Source of the DNA: a virus
DNA length: 42,909 bases
Reading direction: 5' to 3' (one strand)
IMG/VR virus record: IMGVR_UViG_3300025909_000002
Coordinates: 1 to 42,909 of that record
Shown here: piece after piece, positions 13,854-22,237 of the stretch
Position numbering within the stretch: position 1 is the stretch's first letter
How the letters are laid out: each line of letters starts with the position of its first letter
Notes under the pieces: generated by a model
What the model was told of the DNA's origin: nothing
Seen by the model: the letters and a program-made list of their open reading frames with translations, nothing else
Database searches by the model: none
Position numbers and translations under genes: made by a program

Positions 13854-14276
13854 ATGGCAGCGCTGTCAGCCCCCCGACTCCAGACCGCCCAACTCGGAAA
13901 CGCGGCGGTCATCTCGAAGTGGCGCGTGAAGGTGAAGGGCGGCGTCAAAATCTACTCGGGCGCCCTGTGCTGCCTGAATGGCGGCTATCTCGCCCCCTGG
14001 ACCGCGGCGACCGGCCTGAAGAAGGCGGGCCGCGCGTGCGCCACCTACGACAACACGTCCGGCTCCTCTGGTGACATCACCGGCGAGGTGGAGCGCGGAA
14101 CCTTCGCCTGGGACATCGGGACCTCTTCCGATGCGCTCACCGACGCTGACATCGGCGCCACCGTCTACGGCATCGATGACCACACCGTGGGGAAGACCGA
14201 CGGCTCCGCCGCCCGGAGCGCGTGCGGCACGCTGATGCAGCTGGAAGACGGCATGGCGTACGTCGAGACGTACTGA
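13854..14276 (+). CDS. Putative head decoration protein
   Basis: A 140-residue protein with a strong ribosome binding site (CAGGAG) before ATG. It lies between the protease/scaffold and the major head genes, the usual place of a decoration or cement protein. The sequence is beta-rich with many small residues (RACATYDNTSGSSGDITGEV, DIGATVYGIDDHTVGKTD), fitting a trimeric capsid-surface protein. No exact family is assigned; the function is inferred from context and composition. Confidence 0.6.
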   Translation: MAALSAPRLQTAQLGNAAVISKWRVKVKGGVKIYSGALCCLNGGYLAPWTAATGLKKAGRACATYDNTSGSSGDITGEVERGTFAWDIGTSSDALTDADIGATVYGIDDHTVGKTDGSAARSACGTLMQLEDGMAYVETY

Positions 14277-14279
14277 GCC

Positions 14280-14327
14280 ACAACGCCGTAACGACACTAA
14301 GCCGCAAGAGAGCAACGGCACAAAGGA
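14280..14327 (+). repeat. Six-unit octamer array before the major head gene
   Basis: Units ACAACGCC, GTAACGAC, ACTAAGCC, GCAAGAGA, GCAACGGC and ACAAAGGA run without gaps and share the pattern RYAA (one unit has AA shifted by one base). The array fills almost the whole 57-base gap before ATG 14334 and ends in AAAGGA, a usable ribosome binding site. Confidence 0.6.
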
Positions 14328-14333
14328 ACCGCC

Positions 14334-15266
14334 ATGCAAGTCACCCCCTCAGGTCTAAGCAGCATCTATTTCAACCTCCGCTTGGCGTTCCAAGAGGGCT
14401 TCAGCCGGCCGCCCCTCTGGTGGCGCGAGCTCGCTACGGAGATGCCTTCGACGACGGCGGAGAACCGCTATGCGTGGATGAGCCGGGTCCCCCGCCTTCG
14501 CGAGTGGATCGGCGAGCGCATCCTCCGGAACCTCGCTGCGAACGTCTACTCGCTGCGAAACAAGGACTTCGAAGACACCATCGCCATTGACCGGAACGAC
14601 ATCGAGGACGACAACCTCGGCGTCTTCGCTCCCCAGGCCTCCGGGCTCGGCGAGGCGGCGGCGCTCTGGCCCCAGGACCTGCTCACGACGGCGCTTCAGA
14701 ATGGCGCCGCCTCCAGCGTCCTCGCCTACGACGGCCAGCCCTTCTTCAACGCCTCCCACCCCATCTCGCCCACCGGCTCGGTGTCCGGGACGTTCTCCAA
14801 CCTCTTCACCTCGAGCCCGCTCAATGCGGCCAACTACGAGGCGAACCGGGCGGCGATGATGTCCTACACGGGCGAGGACGGTAAGGCGCTGTCCATCGTC
14901 CCGAACGCGCTGATTGTCCCGCCCCAGCTTGGGCCCACTGCCCGGCGCATCGTGGAGGCGGACCTCATCGGACAGGTCTTCGGTTCGAACACCGCGGCGG
15001 CCGGCGTCACCAACGTGAATAAGGGCACCGCCCGCGTCATCGAGATTCCCGAGCTCGCGAACGACCCGACCACCTGGTACCTGGCGGACCTGTCCAAGGG
15101 CATCAAGCCGCTCATCTTCCAGAACCGCCAGGCGCCGCGCTTCGTCGCGCTGACGAACCCCACCGACTCGAACGTCTTCTTCCAGAAGAAGTTCATCTAC
15201 GGCGTCGATACCCGAGGCAACGCCGGCGTGGCGCTGCCGTTTCTGATGGCGAAGTGCACGGCCTAG
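14334..15266 (+). CDS. Major head protein, Mu T-like
   Basis: A 310-residue Mu-type major capsid protein. Family hallmarks include the N-terminal SGLSSIYFNLRLAFQEGF, the segment RLREWIGERILRNLAANVYS, the loop AYDGQPFFNASHP and the end VDTRGNAGVALPFLMAKCTA, which agrees with HK97-fold Mu T relatives. Length matches the family (about 300). It forms the icosahedral shell. An 8-base periodic array precedes the start and a strong intrinsic terminator follows the stop, consistent with very high expression. Confidence 0.9.
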   Translation: MQVTPSGLSSIYFNLRLAFQEGFSRPPLWWRELATEMPSTTAENRYAWMSRVPRLREWIGERILRNLAANVYSLRNKDFEDTIAIDRNDIEDDNLGVFAPQASGLGEAAALWPQDLLTTALQNGAASSVLAYDGQPFFNASHPISPTGSVSGTFSNLFTSSPLNAANYEANRAAMMSYTGEDGKALSIVPNALIVPPQLGPTARRIVEADLIGQVFGSNTAAAGVTNVNKGTARVIEIPELANDPTTWYLADLSKGIKPLIFQNRQAPRFVALTNPTDSNVFFQKKFIYGVDTRGNAGVALPFLMAKCTA

Positions 15267-15306
15267 AGAACGCTCGCGAATAGCTGACGGTCCAACAGCG
15301 AGCACC

Positions 15307-15345
15307 AGAGCGCCCCCGGACCCCCCACCTGGGGCGCTCTTTTTT
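15307..15345 (+). terminator. Intrinsic terminator after the major head gene
   Basis: AGAGCGCCCC (15307-15316) pairs perfectly with GGGGCGCTCT (15331-15340), followed by a run of T to 15345. The 10-bp GC-rich stem and U-tract are classic. It would reduce transcription into the tail genes relative to the major capsid gene. Confidence 0.88.
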
Positions 15346-15375
15346 CAGCGGGGACACCTCGAAAGGGCGGGAGCC

Positions 15376-15711
15376 ATGGCAGACGAGCAGAAGGAAAAAG
15401 AGAAGCTGGTGAAGGTGCGCGTGCGCGTGCCGGACCGGAGTGCCCAGGGCTTCCCGGCGTTCTACGCCGCGCAGCGCAAGTGGCCGAATGGCGACTCGGA
15501 GGCCATCCTTCCCGAGAGCAAGGCGAAGGAGCTGCAACAGGAGACGTCGCTCCTCGTGGTGGTTTCCATCGAGCCCACGTCCGAGACGGCAGAGCGGGGC
15601 CCGGACCCCATCCAGCCTGGACAGGTCACTTCACAGCAGGCGTTGCCTGGCGCCACGCCTTCGGCTTCGGACGAGGACGCGAAGTCGCCCGGGAAGCCGT
15701 TGCGCCGTTAG
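15376..15711 (+). CDS. Hypothetical protein, Mu gp35-position
   Basis: A 111-residue protein with GGGAG before ATG. The N-terminal half (KLVKVRVRVPDRSAQGFPAF) suggests a small beta fold, and the C-terminal third is a low-complexity Pro/Ser/Gln tail. Mu-like phages often have a short protein of this kind (HI1506/gp35 type) between the major head and DUF1320 genes. It may be a head-completion accessory; the assignment is positional. Confidence 0.55.
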   Translation: MADEQKEKEKLVKVRVRVPDRSAQGFPAFYAAQRKWPNGDSEAILPESKAKELQQETSLLVVVSIEPTSETAERGPDPIQPGQVTSQQALPGATPSASDEDAKSPGKPLRR

Positions 15712-15715
15712 GCCA

Positions 15716-15739
15716 GAGAGCAAGAGCGCAAGAGAGCCA
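15716..15739 (+). repeat. Three-unit octamer array before the DUF1320 gene
   Basis: GAGAGCAA, GAGCGCAA and GAGAGCCA follow directly; the ATG at 15739 begins on the last base. The AGAG repeats also act as the ribosome binding site region. Confidence 0.5.
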
Positions 15740-16254
15740 TGGCCACACAGTACGCAAGCGCAACGGAGTTGGCGTTGTACGGCTCAACGCCGGCCGCGCT
15801 GGCGCGTGCGTCTGTGGATCAACAGAACGCGCACTTGCTTGCGGCGTCGCAAGTTGCCGACGGCTTCCTCGGAAGCCGCTTCAAGGTGCCGCTTACGCAG
15901 GTCGGCGCTGACGTCAGGATGTACGTCGCGAAGATTGCGGCTTGGACGCTGATGCCCGTCATTGGCTTCAAGCCCGGCACCCAGGACGCGGACGCGTACC
16001 ACCTGGCCTACCAGGACGCGATGAAGTGGTTCGAGCGCGTCCAGGCCGGCGCCGTGACGCCGATGGGTGTCGAGGATTCGGACTCCGAGGACATTGGCAC
16101 CAGCGACACGGGGCAGGGTGCGCCGTTTGTCGTCTCGCCTGCGTCGGCGGACCTCTCCAGTGTGCAGGACAGGGAAGCGGACTTCTTCGGTCACACCCGG
16201 CACGCGGTGGGCGGCGTGGTGGGTGCGCCCTGGCGCCGCGGATGGAACGGGTGA
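15739..16254 (+). CDS. Head completion protein, DUF1320 / Mu gp36-like
   Basis: A 171-residue protein. The N-terminal part (YASATELALYGSTPAALARA, then AASQVADGFLGSRFKVPL and MYVAKIAAWTLMPVIGF) matches the DUF1320/gp36 family: a helical head-tail connector that follows the major head gene in Mu-like phages. The C-terminal 40 residues are acidic and Gly/Ser-rich and ends in WRRGWNG. It probably attaches below the portal. Confidence 0.78.
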   Translation: MATQYASATELALYGSTPAALARASVDQQNAHLLAASQVADGFLGSRFKVPLTQVGADVRMYVAKIAAWTLMPVIGFKPGTQDADAYHLAYQDAMKWFERVQAGAVTPMGVEDSDSEDIGTSDTGQGAPFVVSPASADLSSVQDREADFFGHTRHAVGGVVGAPWRRGWNG

Positions 16255-16257
16255 GCC

Positions 16258-16680
16258 ATGGCGAGTAACTCCGACGCCTTCCGTCGCCTGACGCTCCTTC
16301 GGGGCGGCCTCCGCCGCCTCCAGGGTGGGAGAGTCGTGCGGAAGGTGAACAAGGCCATTGCCGGCGTCGCGCTCGAGCTGGTGCACGAGGGCATCGAGGC
16401 AAAGGCCGACCCGTACGGCCGCACCTGGAAGCCGCTGAAGGACAGGAGCGGCGAGCCGCTCCGGGACACCGGCCGGCTCTACAACTCGCTCAGCATCCGG
16501 AGTGGGGGAGGGGGCTTCACGCTTCAGACGAACGTGGCCTATGCGGCCTACCACCAGCTTGGGACGAAGCGGATTCCGCGCCGGCCGTACTTCCCGGATG
16601 GGCGAGGGGTGCCGACGAAGTGGCGCGCGGAGTTCAAGGCCGCCGCGGAAGAAGCGCTGCTGTCTGAGGTGCCCCGGTGA
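16258..16680 (+). CDS. Virion morphogenesis protein, Mu G / tail completion-like
   Basis: A 140-residue protein of the phage virion morphogenesis family (Mu G, P2 S-like). Signature segments are KADPYGRTWKPLKDRSG, LRDTGRLYNSLSIRS and VAYAAYHQLGTKRIPRRPYF. These proteins act at the head-tail interface or in tail completion. In Mu the gene lies between F and I; here it follows gp36, a rearranged order. Overlaps the next start by 4 bases. Confidence 0.82.
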   Translation: MASNSDAFRRLTLLRGGLRRLQGGRVVRKVNKAIAGVALELVHEGIEAKADPYGRTWKPLKDRSGEPLRDTGRLYNSLSIRSGGGGFTLQTNVAYAAYHQLGTKRIPRRPYFPDGRGVPTKWRAEFKAAAEEALLSEVPR

Positions 16681-17213
16681 TTGACCGTATCTTCAGCCAG
16701 GTGACGGTCCCGGGCGTGCCCTCTTTCCTGGGCCCCGAGTTCCGGGCGCGGAACGACGCACCGCCCCTCATCGTCTGGGAGCCGGTGGGTGGCTCGCTCT
16801 CGCCCGGGAAGCGCGTCAACCAGTGGGACAGCCCCGAGCCGCGCTCGCTCGCAACGTGTGCGCTGAAGGTCACCTGCTACCTGTGGGCGGCGTGGTCGCC
16901 AGAGGAGGCGGTTCCGGACGGGTATGACCGGAGCGCAGCGGACAGCCAGGCGCTCTGGGAACTCCTCCGCAAGTTCCTGGTGGCGCTGCGCAGCGTGGCG
17001 CCGGGTGCGTACGCCCTCGGAGACCTTCGCTTCATGAGTGAGGACGGGGAAGCGTTCACCGACTACGGCAAGGCGGCGGAGGTCGATTTGTACTGGGACG
17101 TCCCAATCACCGATGACCCGCGGCCCACCGTCACCATCACCGCCCCGGCCGACTTCCACATGCAAGGGACGCTGGAGACGCCCACCCCCGTTGTTTTCGA
17201 CCCCACCCCTTAG
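16677..17213 (+). CDS. Tail terminator-like protein, Mu gp37-position
   Basis: A 178-residue protein starting with GTG in a GTGA overlap. Sequence features such as WEPVGGSLSPGKRVN, LKVTCYLWAAWSP and DYGKAAEVDLYWDVPITDD form the alternating strand/helix pattern of tail terminator proteins. The position, after virion morphogenesis and before gp38/sheath, equals Mu gp37 (tail terminator). The function is inferred mainly from order. Confidence 0.62.
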   Translation: MIDRIFSQVTVPGVPSFLGPEFRARNDAPPLIVWEPVGGSLSPGKRVNQWDSPEPRSLATCALKVTCYLWAAWSPEEAVPDGYDRSAADSQALWELLRKFLVALRSVAPGAYALGDLRFMSEDGEAFTDYGKAAEVDLYWDVPITDDPRPTVTITAPADFHMQGTLETPTPVVFDPTP

Positions 17214-17222
17214 AGGCACGCC

Positions 17223-17426
17223 ATGGAAGACACCGACTTCTCTCCGAAGACCTTCGAGCACTGGGTGGAGCAGGACAAGCCCGAGGTCTGGCTCGTGGCT
17301 TCCGCGCGCTCCGCCTTCCGCATCCCGGTGGGGAAGGAGATGACGCACGAGGAGTTCAAATCGCTTCTCGAGAAGACGGGGAAGCTCGAGATGCGGGCCA
17401 CTCCCACCCCGAAGAACGAGGGCTGA
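17223..17426 (+). CDS. DUF2635-like small protein, Mu gp38-position
   Basis: A 67-residue protein directly before the sheath. It contains VWLVASARSAFRIPVGKEMT, resembling the DUF2635/gp38 proteins that sit at this place in Mu-like tails (normally around 60-90 residues). Role in tail assembly is unknown. The stop is separated by three bases from the sheath ATG. Confidence 0.6.
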   Translation: MEDTDFSPKTFEHWVEQDKPEVWLVASARSAFRIPVGKEMTHEEFKSLLEKTGKLEMRATPTPKNEG

Positions 17427-17429
17427 GCC

Positions 17430-18857
17430 ATGGCCACCATCCCCGAAGCGAAGCTGACCATCAAAGACGGCGCGCTGGGCCTTTCGCCCCAAAACCCGGA
17501 CAATACGCTGGCCATCATCGGGACCAGCTCCTCCGGCACGGCGAACGTCGTGGGGAGCTACTCGGACCAGCAGACGGTGAAGGACACGTTCGGGAGCGGG
17601 CCCCTCGTAGAGGCGGCGTGCCACGTCCTCACCGTGGCGGGCGGGCCTGTCGTCCTGGTGAAGGCGACGTCCGCCTCCGCGGGCGCGGCGGGCAGCGTGA
17701 CGAAGGTCGGGACGGGCCTGTCCGTCCTCACCACTACGGGCAGCGCGCCGCTCGATGCCTTCCAGGTCCAGGCGCTCATCGTCCAGGGCGGGACCAACCC
17801 CGCCGCGGGGACAGCAACGTTCAAGTACAGCCTGGACGGTGGCCGGACCTACTCGGCCGAGACAGCGGTGCCGACGTCCGGCGCTTACGCCATTCCGGGC
17901 GCGGGGGTCTCTCTGACCTGGTCCGCCGCTTCCCTCGTCGCGGGCGACGTCTACAGCTTCGCCACCACGGGACCGACGTACGACAACACCGGCCTGGCGA
18001 CGGCGATGGACGCGCTCCTGGGTGACGTCACCGAGTGGTTCGCGGTGTGGGCGGTCGGCGTCCCGACCGACTCGACGGCCATGTCGGCGTTCTACGCGAC
18101 GCTCGATTCGAAGCTCGCCACCGCGGCGGCCTCCTACCGCTTCGCGCGCGGCTACGTGAATGCGTTCGATGACACCGACGCCAACATCAAGACGGCCCTC
18201 CAGGCGCTCGCCGTGTCCCGTTACGTGGGCGTGGTGGCTGGCTTCCACGAGTTGACGTCCGTCGTCACGCTGGGCCAGTACAAGCGGGAGGCGGCCTACA
18301 GCTACATGGCTCGCCTCGCGTCCATCGGGCCCGAAATCGACCCGGGCGAAACAGAAGACCTGGGGCCGCTTCCCTTCGTGGTGTCCCTGGACCGGGACGA
18401 GCGAAAGACGCCGAACCTGGACCAGTACGGCGCCACCACCCTGCGCACCCACCTGGGGCTCTCCGGCTTCTACGTGGCCAACGGCCGGCTGAATGCCGGG
18501 CCGACGTCGGACTTCCAGTTCATCCAGTACGGCCGCGTCATGGACATCGCAGCGCGCGCGGTGCGTGCGGCGGAACTCCGCTACCTGAACAAGCCGTTCC
18601 GCGTGAAGTCTGACGGCACGGTGCTCGAGGCGGACGCGAGAGCGGCCGAGCAGATTTTCACGCAGGCGCTCAAGGAGGTGACCGTCTCTCGCGGCCGGGC
18701 CACCGACGCCTCTGTCACGGTGGATAGGACGGTCAACATGCTCTCCACCCAGACGCTTCGGGTGCAGTTCCGCCTCCTCCCCCTCGCTTACGCAAAGTTC
18801 ATCGAGGGCGAGCTCGCCTTCACCAACGTCAAAACCGCCGCGCAGCTCGCTGCGTAA
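17430..18857 (+). CDS. Tail sheath protein, Mu L-like
   Basis: A 475-residue contractile sheath protein. It starts with a beta-rich arm (AKLTIKDGALGLSPQNPDNT), has an inserted middle beta domain (TFKYSLDGGRTYSAETAVPT) and a C-terminal polymerisation domain ending VQFRLLPLAYAKFIEGELAF, the conserved C-terminal strand motif of Mu L-type sheaths. Length matches the family. It surrounds the tube and contracts on infection, so the phage is a myovirus-type virion. Confidence 0.9.
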   Translation: MATIPEAKLTIKDGALGLSPQNPDNTLAIIGTSSSGTANVVGSYSDQQTVKDTFGSGPLVEAACHVLTVAGGPVVLVKATSASAGAAGSVTKVGTGLSVLTTTGSAPLDAFQVQALIVQGGTNPAAGTATFKYSLDGGRTYSAETAVPTSGAYAIPGAGVSLTWSAASLVAGDVYSFATTGPTYDNTGLATAMDALLGDVTEWFAVWAVGVPTDSTAMSAFYATLDSKLATAAASYRFARGYVNAFDDTDANIKTALQALAVSRYVGVVAGFHELTSVVTLGQYKREAAYSYMARLASIGPEIDPGETEDLGPLPFVVSLDRDERKTPNLDQYGATTLRTHLGLSGFYVANGRLNAGPTSDFQFIQYGRVMDIAARAVRAAELRYLNKPFRVKSDGTVLEADARAAEQIFTQALKEVTVSRGRATDASVTVDRTVNMLSTQTLRVQFRLLPLAYAKFIEGELAFTNVKTAAQLAA

Positions 18858-18866
18858 GAGGAAGCC

Positions 18867-19334
18867 ATGCCCGTCCCTTACCCCCTCATCAACGGCGTTC
18901 GGTTCGACTTCTCCTCGGTCGAAATCGCGCTCGGCCCGCGCATCTTCAACGGCGTGAAGGAGATCACCTATAAGCACTCGCTCTCGCCCGGCATGATGAG
19001 CGGCACGCGTGCGGCGGTGAATGGCCGGACGCGCGGCAAGTACGAGCCGGAAGCGTCCATCACCTTCTATAAGTCCGAATACCAGGAGTTCATCCGGGCG
19101 CTGGGCCCCAACTACATGCTGGCCGAGTGGACCGCGGTGGTGAACTACCAGGAGCTCCCAGCGCTGGAAATCGTGACGGATACCCTCGTTGCGTGCCGGC
19201 TGAAGTCCGCCGAAAACAGTCACTCGGAAGGGGAGGAGGCCCTGGTGGTGAAGTGCGACCTCACCCTCCTCAAGGTTCTCGAGAGCGGGCTCGACCCGGT
19301 GCTCGAGGGGCCAATGCGAGCCTTTTCGACGTAG
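18867..19334 (+). CDS. Tail tube protein, Mu M-like
   Basis: A 155-residue tube protein immediately after the sheath. Family-like segments are RFDFSSVEIALGPRIFNGVK, ITYKHSLSPGMMSGTRA and ASITFYKSEYQEFIRALG. It polymerises as hexameric rings inside the sheath, with its number of rings set by the tape measure. Order and length fit Mu gpM. Confidence 0.88.
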   Translation: MPVPYPLINGVRFDFSSVEIALGPRIFNGVKEITYKHSLSPGMMSGTRAAVNGRTRGKYEPEASITFYKSEYQEFIRALGPNYMLAEWTAVVNYQELPALEIVTDTLVACRLKSAENSHSEGEEALVVKCDLTLLKVLESGLDPVLEGPMRAFST

Positions 19335-19376
19335 CACCACCACGCTGGGCGCTCACGCTGGGGCGCTGGAGGATGA

Positions 19377-19703
19377 ATGCCGTTGGATGAGGGCCAGGTA
19401 GAAGAACTGAAGGCGAAGCACGGGAAGCTTTTTGAGCTGACGCTGGGGGAAGGGGAGCAACAACGCTCCATTGTGGTGCGCGTCCCGAAGCAAGCCGAGT
19501 GGCGACGCTTCAAGCAACAATCCAGGGACGACTTGAAGCAGGACATCGCGGGACTCACGCTCGTGAAGACGGTGCTCCTGGACCCACCCCCAGCCGAGTT
19601 CGATGGGTGGCTCAAAGACCTTCCCGGGCTTGAGGACAGCTTCGCGGCCGAAGTCATCCGTCTCATCGGGGCGACGGAGAAGGCCGAAAAAAAAGCGCTG
19701 TAG
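19377..19703 (+). CDS. Tail assembly chaperone, unshifted form (Mu gp41-like)
   Basis: A 108-residue acidic/helical protein between tube and tape measure. It opens LDEGQVEELKAKHGKLFELT and ends in KAEKKAL just after eight adenines. This is the position and form of the short chaperone (lambda G-like). A -1 frameshift on the A-run gives a longer product; see the entry for 19377-19861. Both forms bind the tape measure and guide tube assembly in related phages. Confidence 0.82.
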   Translation: MPLDEGQVEELKAKHGKLFELTLGEGEQQRSIVVRVPKQAEWRRFKQQSRDDLKQDIAGLTLVKTVLLDPPPAEFDGWLKDLPGLEDSFAAEVIRLIGATEKAEKKAL

Positions 19704-19861
19704 CCCTCCGCTACGAGAGGGCGCTTCAGGACAGAGAGGAGATGGCGGAGGCGCTCCTCGCTTTACTCCGGCCCGACCCGGAGGACCCGGAGGCCTCCAT
19801 GGTGGGGGCGCTGTTTCTGGTGGAGGCGGTGGGTCTGATTCGGTCGTTCCTGAAGGGGTGA
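19377..19861 (+). CDS. Tail assembly chaperone, -1 frameshift fusion (GT-like)
   Basis: A slip by -1 at A-AAA-AAA (19688-19694) continues the reading as KSAVALRYERALQDREEM and so on to TGA 19859-19861, giving 161 residues. The second part has no start of its own and ends 4 bases before the tape measure GTG. A stem (GCCCTC 19703-19708 with GAGGGC 19717-19722) begins 8 bases after the slip site, the right distance for a stimulator. The arrangement equals lambda G/GT and Mu gp41/42. Confidence 0.85.
19688..19722 (+). promoter_or_regulatory. Programmed -1 frameshift signal
   Basis: Slippery heptamer A-AAA-AAA in the correct frame, inside an 8-adenine run at 19687-19694, followed after 8 bases by a 6-bp GC-rich stem with an 8-base loop. 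The zero frame stops at TAG 19701-19703. Confidence 0.82.
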
Positions 19862-19865
19862 CGTC

Positions 19866-21554
19866 GTGGCAGCGAGCAGCGGTCCACTGAAATGGGTGTT
19901 CGAGCTCCTGGACCGCGTCTCAGGCCCCGCGAAGCGCATGGAGACGGCGCTCACCCGGGCCGAGGCAGCACTCCGGCGAAACACCCAGGCGCTCGCCTCC
20001 GCGGGCGCAGGCGCAGGCCGCTTCCGGCAATCGCTCGACGCGCTCAACCTGGACGCCTTCCTGAACATCGCCTCCCGCGTCGGGAGCGCGCTTCGGGGTA
20101 TCGGCGAGTACTTCGGAAAGACGGTGGTCGGCAGTCTCGCGATGAAGGAGAGCACCCTCGCCAGTTTCGAGATGATTCTCGGAACGAAAGAGGCGGCGAA
20201 GGACCTGTTCGACGAAGCCGCGAAGATGGCCAAGCTGACGCCTTTCGGCACGCAGGACGTGGTCGACGCTTACTCGGGGCTCCTCGCCGCGGGTTTCAAG
20301 CGTGACGAAGTGACGACGGTCTTTCAGGGCCTCTCTGACATCTCGGCGCTCTCGGACTTTGACCCCGCGGGCATGAAGGCCATTGCCCTTCAGCTGGCGC
20401 AGATGAAGGGGCTCGGAAAAGTCACGATGGCCGACCTGAAGCCGATTCTCTCCGTCTCCTCGAAGGCGGGCATCGGGATGGAGGCCATCTATGGGGAACT
20501 CGCGAAGGAGATCGGGACGAGCCCTCAGGCTGTTGCCGCGATGGAGGGCGGCGGGCAGATCTCCGCGGACCGCTTCATTTATGCCTTCATGCAGACGATT
20601 GCGAACAAAGGCGGCGGGGCCGTCGGTAAAATTACCGAGCGCCAGAGCGAGACGCTTCGCGGCCTCTGGTCCAACTTCCAGAGCATTCCCACCGACGTGA
20701 TTTTCGGCTTCGCCGAGAACATGAAGGGCGTTGATGCCCTGAAGGGCGCGCTGAAGACCGTTATCAAGCTCTTTGACAGCTCCACGGTTGTCGGGAAGCG
20801 CTTCCAGCAGGCCATGGAGCGCATCACCGACTCGCTTCTCCGTGGCATCTTCGGCCCCTTCCAAGGGAACGCCGGGGACCTCTTCTTTCAGGAGAAGATG
20901 GAAAGCTTCCTCGCCTGGGCCGAAGGAGTGGACTGGGGCGCAGCCTTCCGGGACCTCGGTACCACGCTCCAGGGCATCGGTAATGCCGCGATGTACGTAG
21001 CAAAGGCCATCAACGCCATTGGCACGGCCTTCGGGACCACTGGCAAGTGGCTCGGGGAAGCGGCGGGGTGGGTAAGCACCCTCGGCGACCGTAGCGAAAA
21101 GGACCTCTACAACGCGGCTCTGGCCAACGGGAAGAAGGTCCGGGAAGGGCTCGCCGCGGGCACGTACGGCGCCCACCAGGACGCCGCCGTTACGGCCCAG
21201 AAGTACGCGGCGGGTTTCGCCGGGCCCCAGGGCATCGATGCGCACAGTCCCTCCCGCGTCTTCGAGGAGCTCGGCCGCTTCTCGGCCATGGGCTACGCCC
21301 AGGGGCTCAGCGCCGGGATGCCGGGCGTTGCCCGCTCCTTGGGCGAGATGGCCTCTCCTGGGGCCGCCAGCGGCTCCCAGAAGGGCGCGGGCGGCACGGT
21401 GCATATCCACGAGGGGGCCTTTCCCATCGTCGTCCAGGGAGGCTCTGGGGACCCCGAGGAGCTCGCCCGTCAGCTCCGGCCTGCGCTGCTCGAAACCGTC
21501 ACGTCCATCTTCGAAGGCCTGGGGATGGAGGTGGGCGCGGAAGGTGCCACATGA
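19866..21554 (+). CDS. Tail tape measure protein
   Basis: A 562-residue protein starting with GTG. The N-terminus (PLKWVFELLDRVSGPAKRME) is typical of Mu-like tape measures; residues 95-260 match the tape measure core (FEMILGTKEAAKDLFDEAAK, then VVDAYSGLLAAGFKRDE). Hydrophobic helices occur near 375-400. The C-terminus carries GIDAHSPSRVFEELGRFSAM, a conserved SPS motif region. It is short for a tape measure, which would predict a short tail of about 80 nm by the usual 1.5 angstrom per residue. Overlaps the next gene. Confidence 0.88.
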   Translation: MAASSGPLKWVFELLDRVSGPAKRMETALTRAEAALRRNTQALASAGAGAGRFRQSLDALNLDAFLNIASRVGSALRGIGEYFGKTVVGSLAMKESTLASFEMILGTKEAAKDLFDEAAKMAKLTPFGTQDVVDAYSGLLAAGFKRDEVTTVFQGLSDISALSDFDPAGMKAIALQLAQMKGLGKVTMADLKPILSVSSKAGIGMEAIYGELAKEIGTSPQAVAAMEGGGQISADRFIYAFMQTIANKGGGAVGKITERQSETLRGLWSNFQSIPTDVIFGFAENMKGVDALKGALKTVIKLFDSSTVVGKRFQQAMERITDSLLRGIFGPFQGNAGDLFFQEKMESFLAWAEGVDWGAAFRDLGTTLQGIGNAAMYVAKAINAIGTAFGTTGKWLGEAAGWVSTLGDRSEKDLYNAALANGKKVREGLAAGTYGAHQDAAVTAQKYAAGFAGPQGIDAHSPSRVFEELGRFSAMGYAQGLSAGMPGVARSLGEMASPGAASGSQKGAGGTVHIHEGAFPIVVQGGSGDPEELARQLRPALLETVTSIFEGLGMEVGAEGAT

Positions 21555-22237
21555 CGGTGGCCGTGAAGCTGGGGACCGCCAGCATCATCTCCCGCGTCCC
21601 GACGGACCTCTCGCGCGTCGTGGTGGACATGGGGGCGCTTCAGGTCCTCTCGCGCACGCCGATGGACGCCGTAGACGTCGTGCCGTGGTGGAACGAGGAC
21701 CCGGCTTCCTGGGAGGCGGTCTACCTCGCCGGCCGGCGCCTTCCGGGACTCTCGTGGATCGACGGCACCATGGGTATCCGTGTCTCCCGGAAGAAGGTGA
21801 CGGGCGTGCATGGGCACGTCCCGGTTCAGTTCGGATACGAGGCGGGGAAGTTCCAGGTGAAGATGGTGCTCTGGACGAAGGAGCACCTCCAGGACTGGGC
21901 CGAGCAGCTTCAGACGCTCCGCCCACGGCCTGGCCGCGGTCAGCCCGACTCCGTCACCATCTCCCACCCGGCAACCACGCTGATGGGCGTCGATTACGTG
22001 GACGTCATCCACGTCTCTCTCCTGTCTCAGGATGAGCCGGGGATGGACGTCTATAACTGCACCCTGGACCTGCTCGAGCACATCCCCCAGCCGGTGGCGG
22101 GGAAGGGCGTGACGCAGGTGCCCTCACTCTCCAACGTCAAAAGGGCCCTCAACCCTGGGAAGCCGGCCCAGCTCCCAACCACTCCTCAGGCGAAGGCGGC
22201 CCTGCCCCCGAGCCAGACGAACGCGGGGGCAAAGTGA
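21551..22237 (+). CDS. Baseplate/tail hub adaptor candidate (Mu gp43-position)
   Basis: A 228-residue protein joined by 4-base overlaps to tape measure and hub genes. The middle is beta-rich (VHGHVPVQFGYEAGKFQVKM) with a conserved-looking ADVIHVSLLSQDEPG-like stretch, and the last 40 residues are a Pro/Ala tail. Mu has the DNA-circularisation protein N (gp43) here; I do not see its N-terminal signature. A tube-to-hub adaptor is the likely role, by position. Confidence 0.6.
   Translation: MTVAVKLGTASIISRVPTDLSRVVVDMGALQVLSRTPMDAVDVVPWWNEDPASWEAVYLAGRRLPGLSWIDGTMGIRVSRKKVTGVHGHVPVQFGYEAGKFQVKMVLWTKEHLQDWAEQLQTLRPRPGRGQPDSVTISHPATTLMGVDYVDVIHVSLLSQDEPGMDVYNCTLDLLEHIPQPVAGKGVTQVPSLSNVKRALNPGKPAQLPTTPQAKAALPPSQTNAGAK

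Noticed and set aside
16548-19343. 931-codon open frame on the minus strand
   Set aside because: It is antisense to gp36/G/sheath/tube genes; its long openness follows from GC-rich codon bias, and the protein is Arg/Gly/His-rich without domains.
19920-21410. 496-codon minus-strand frame
   Set aside because: Antisense shadow of the tape measure gene; no plausible domains.
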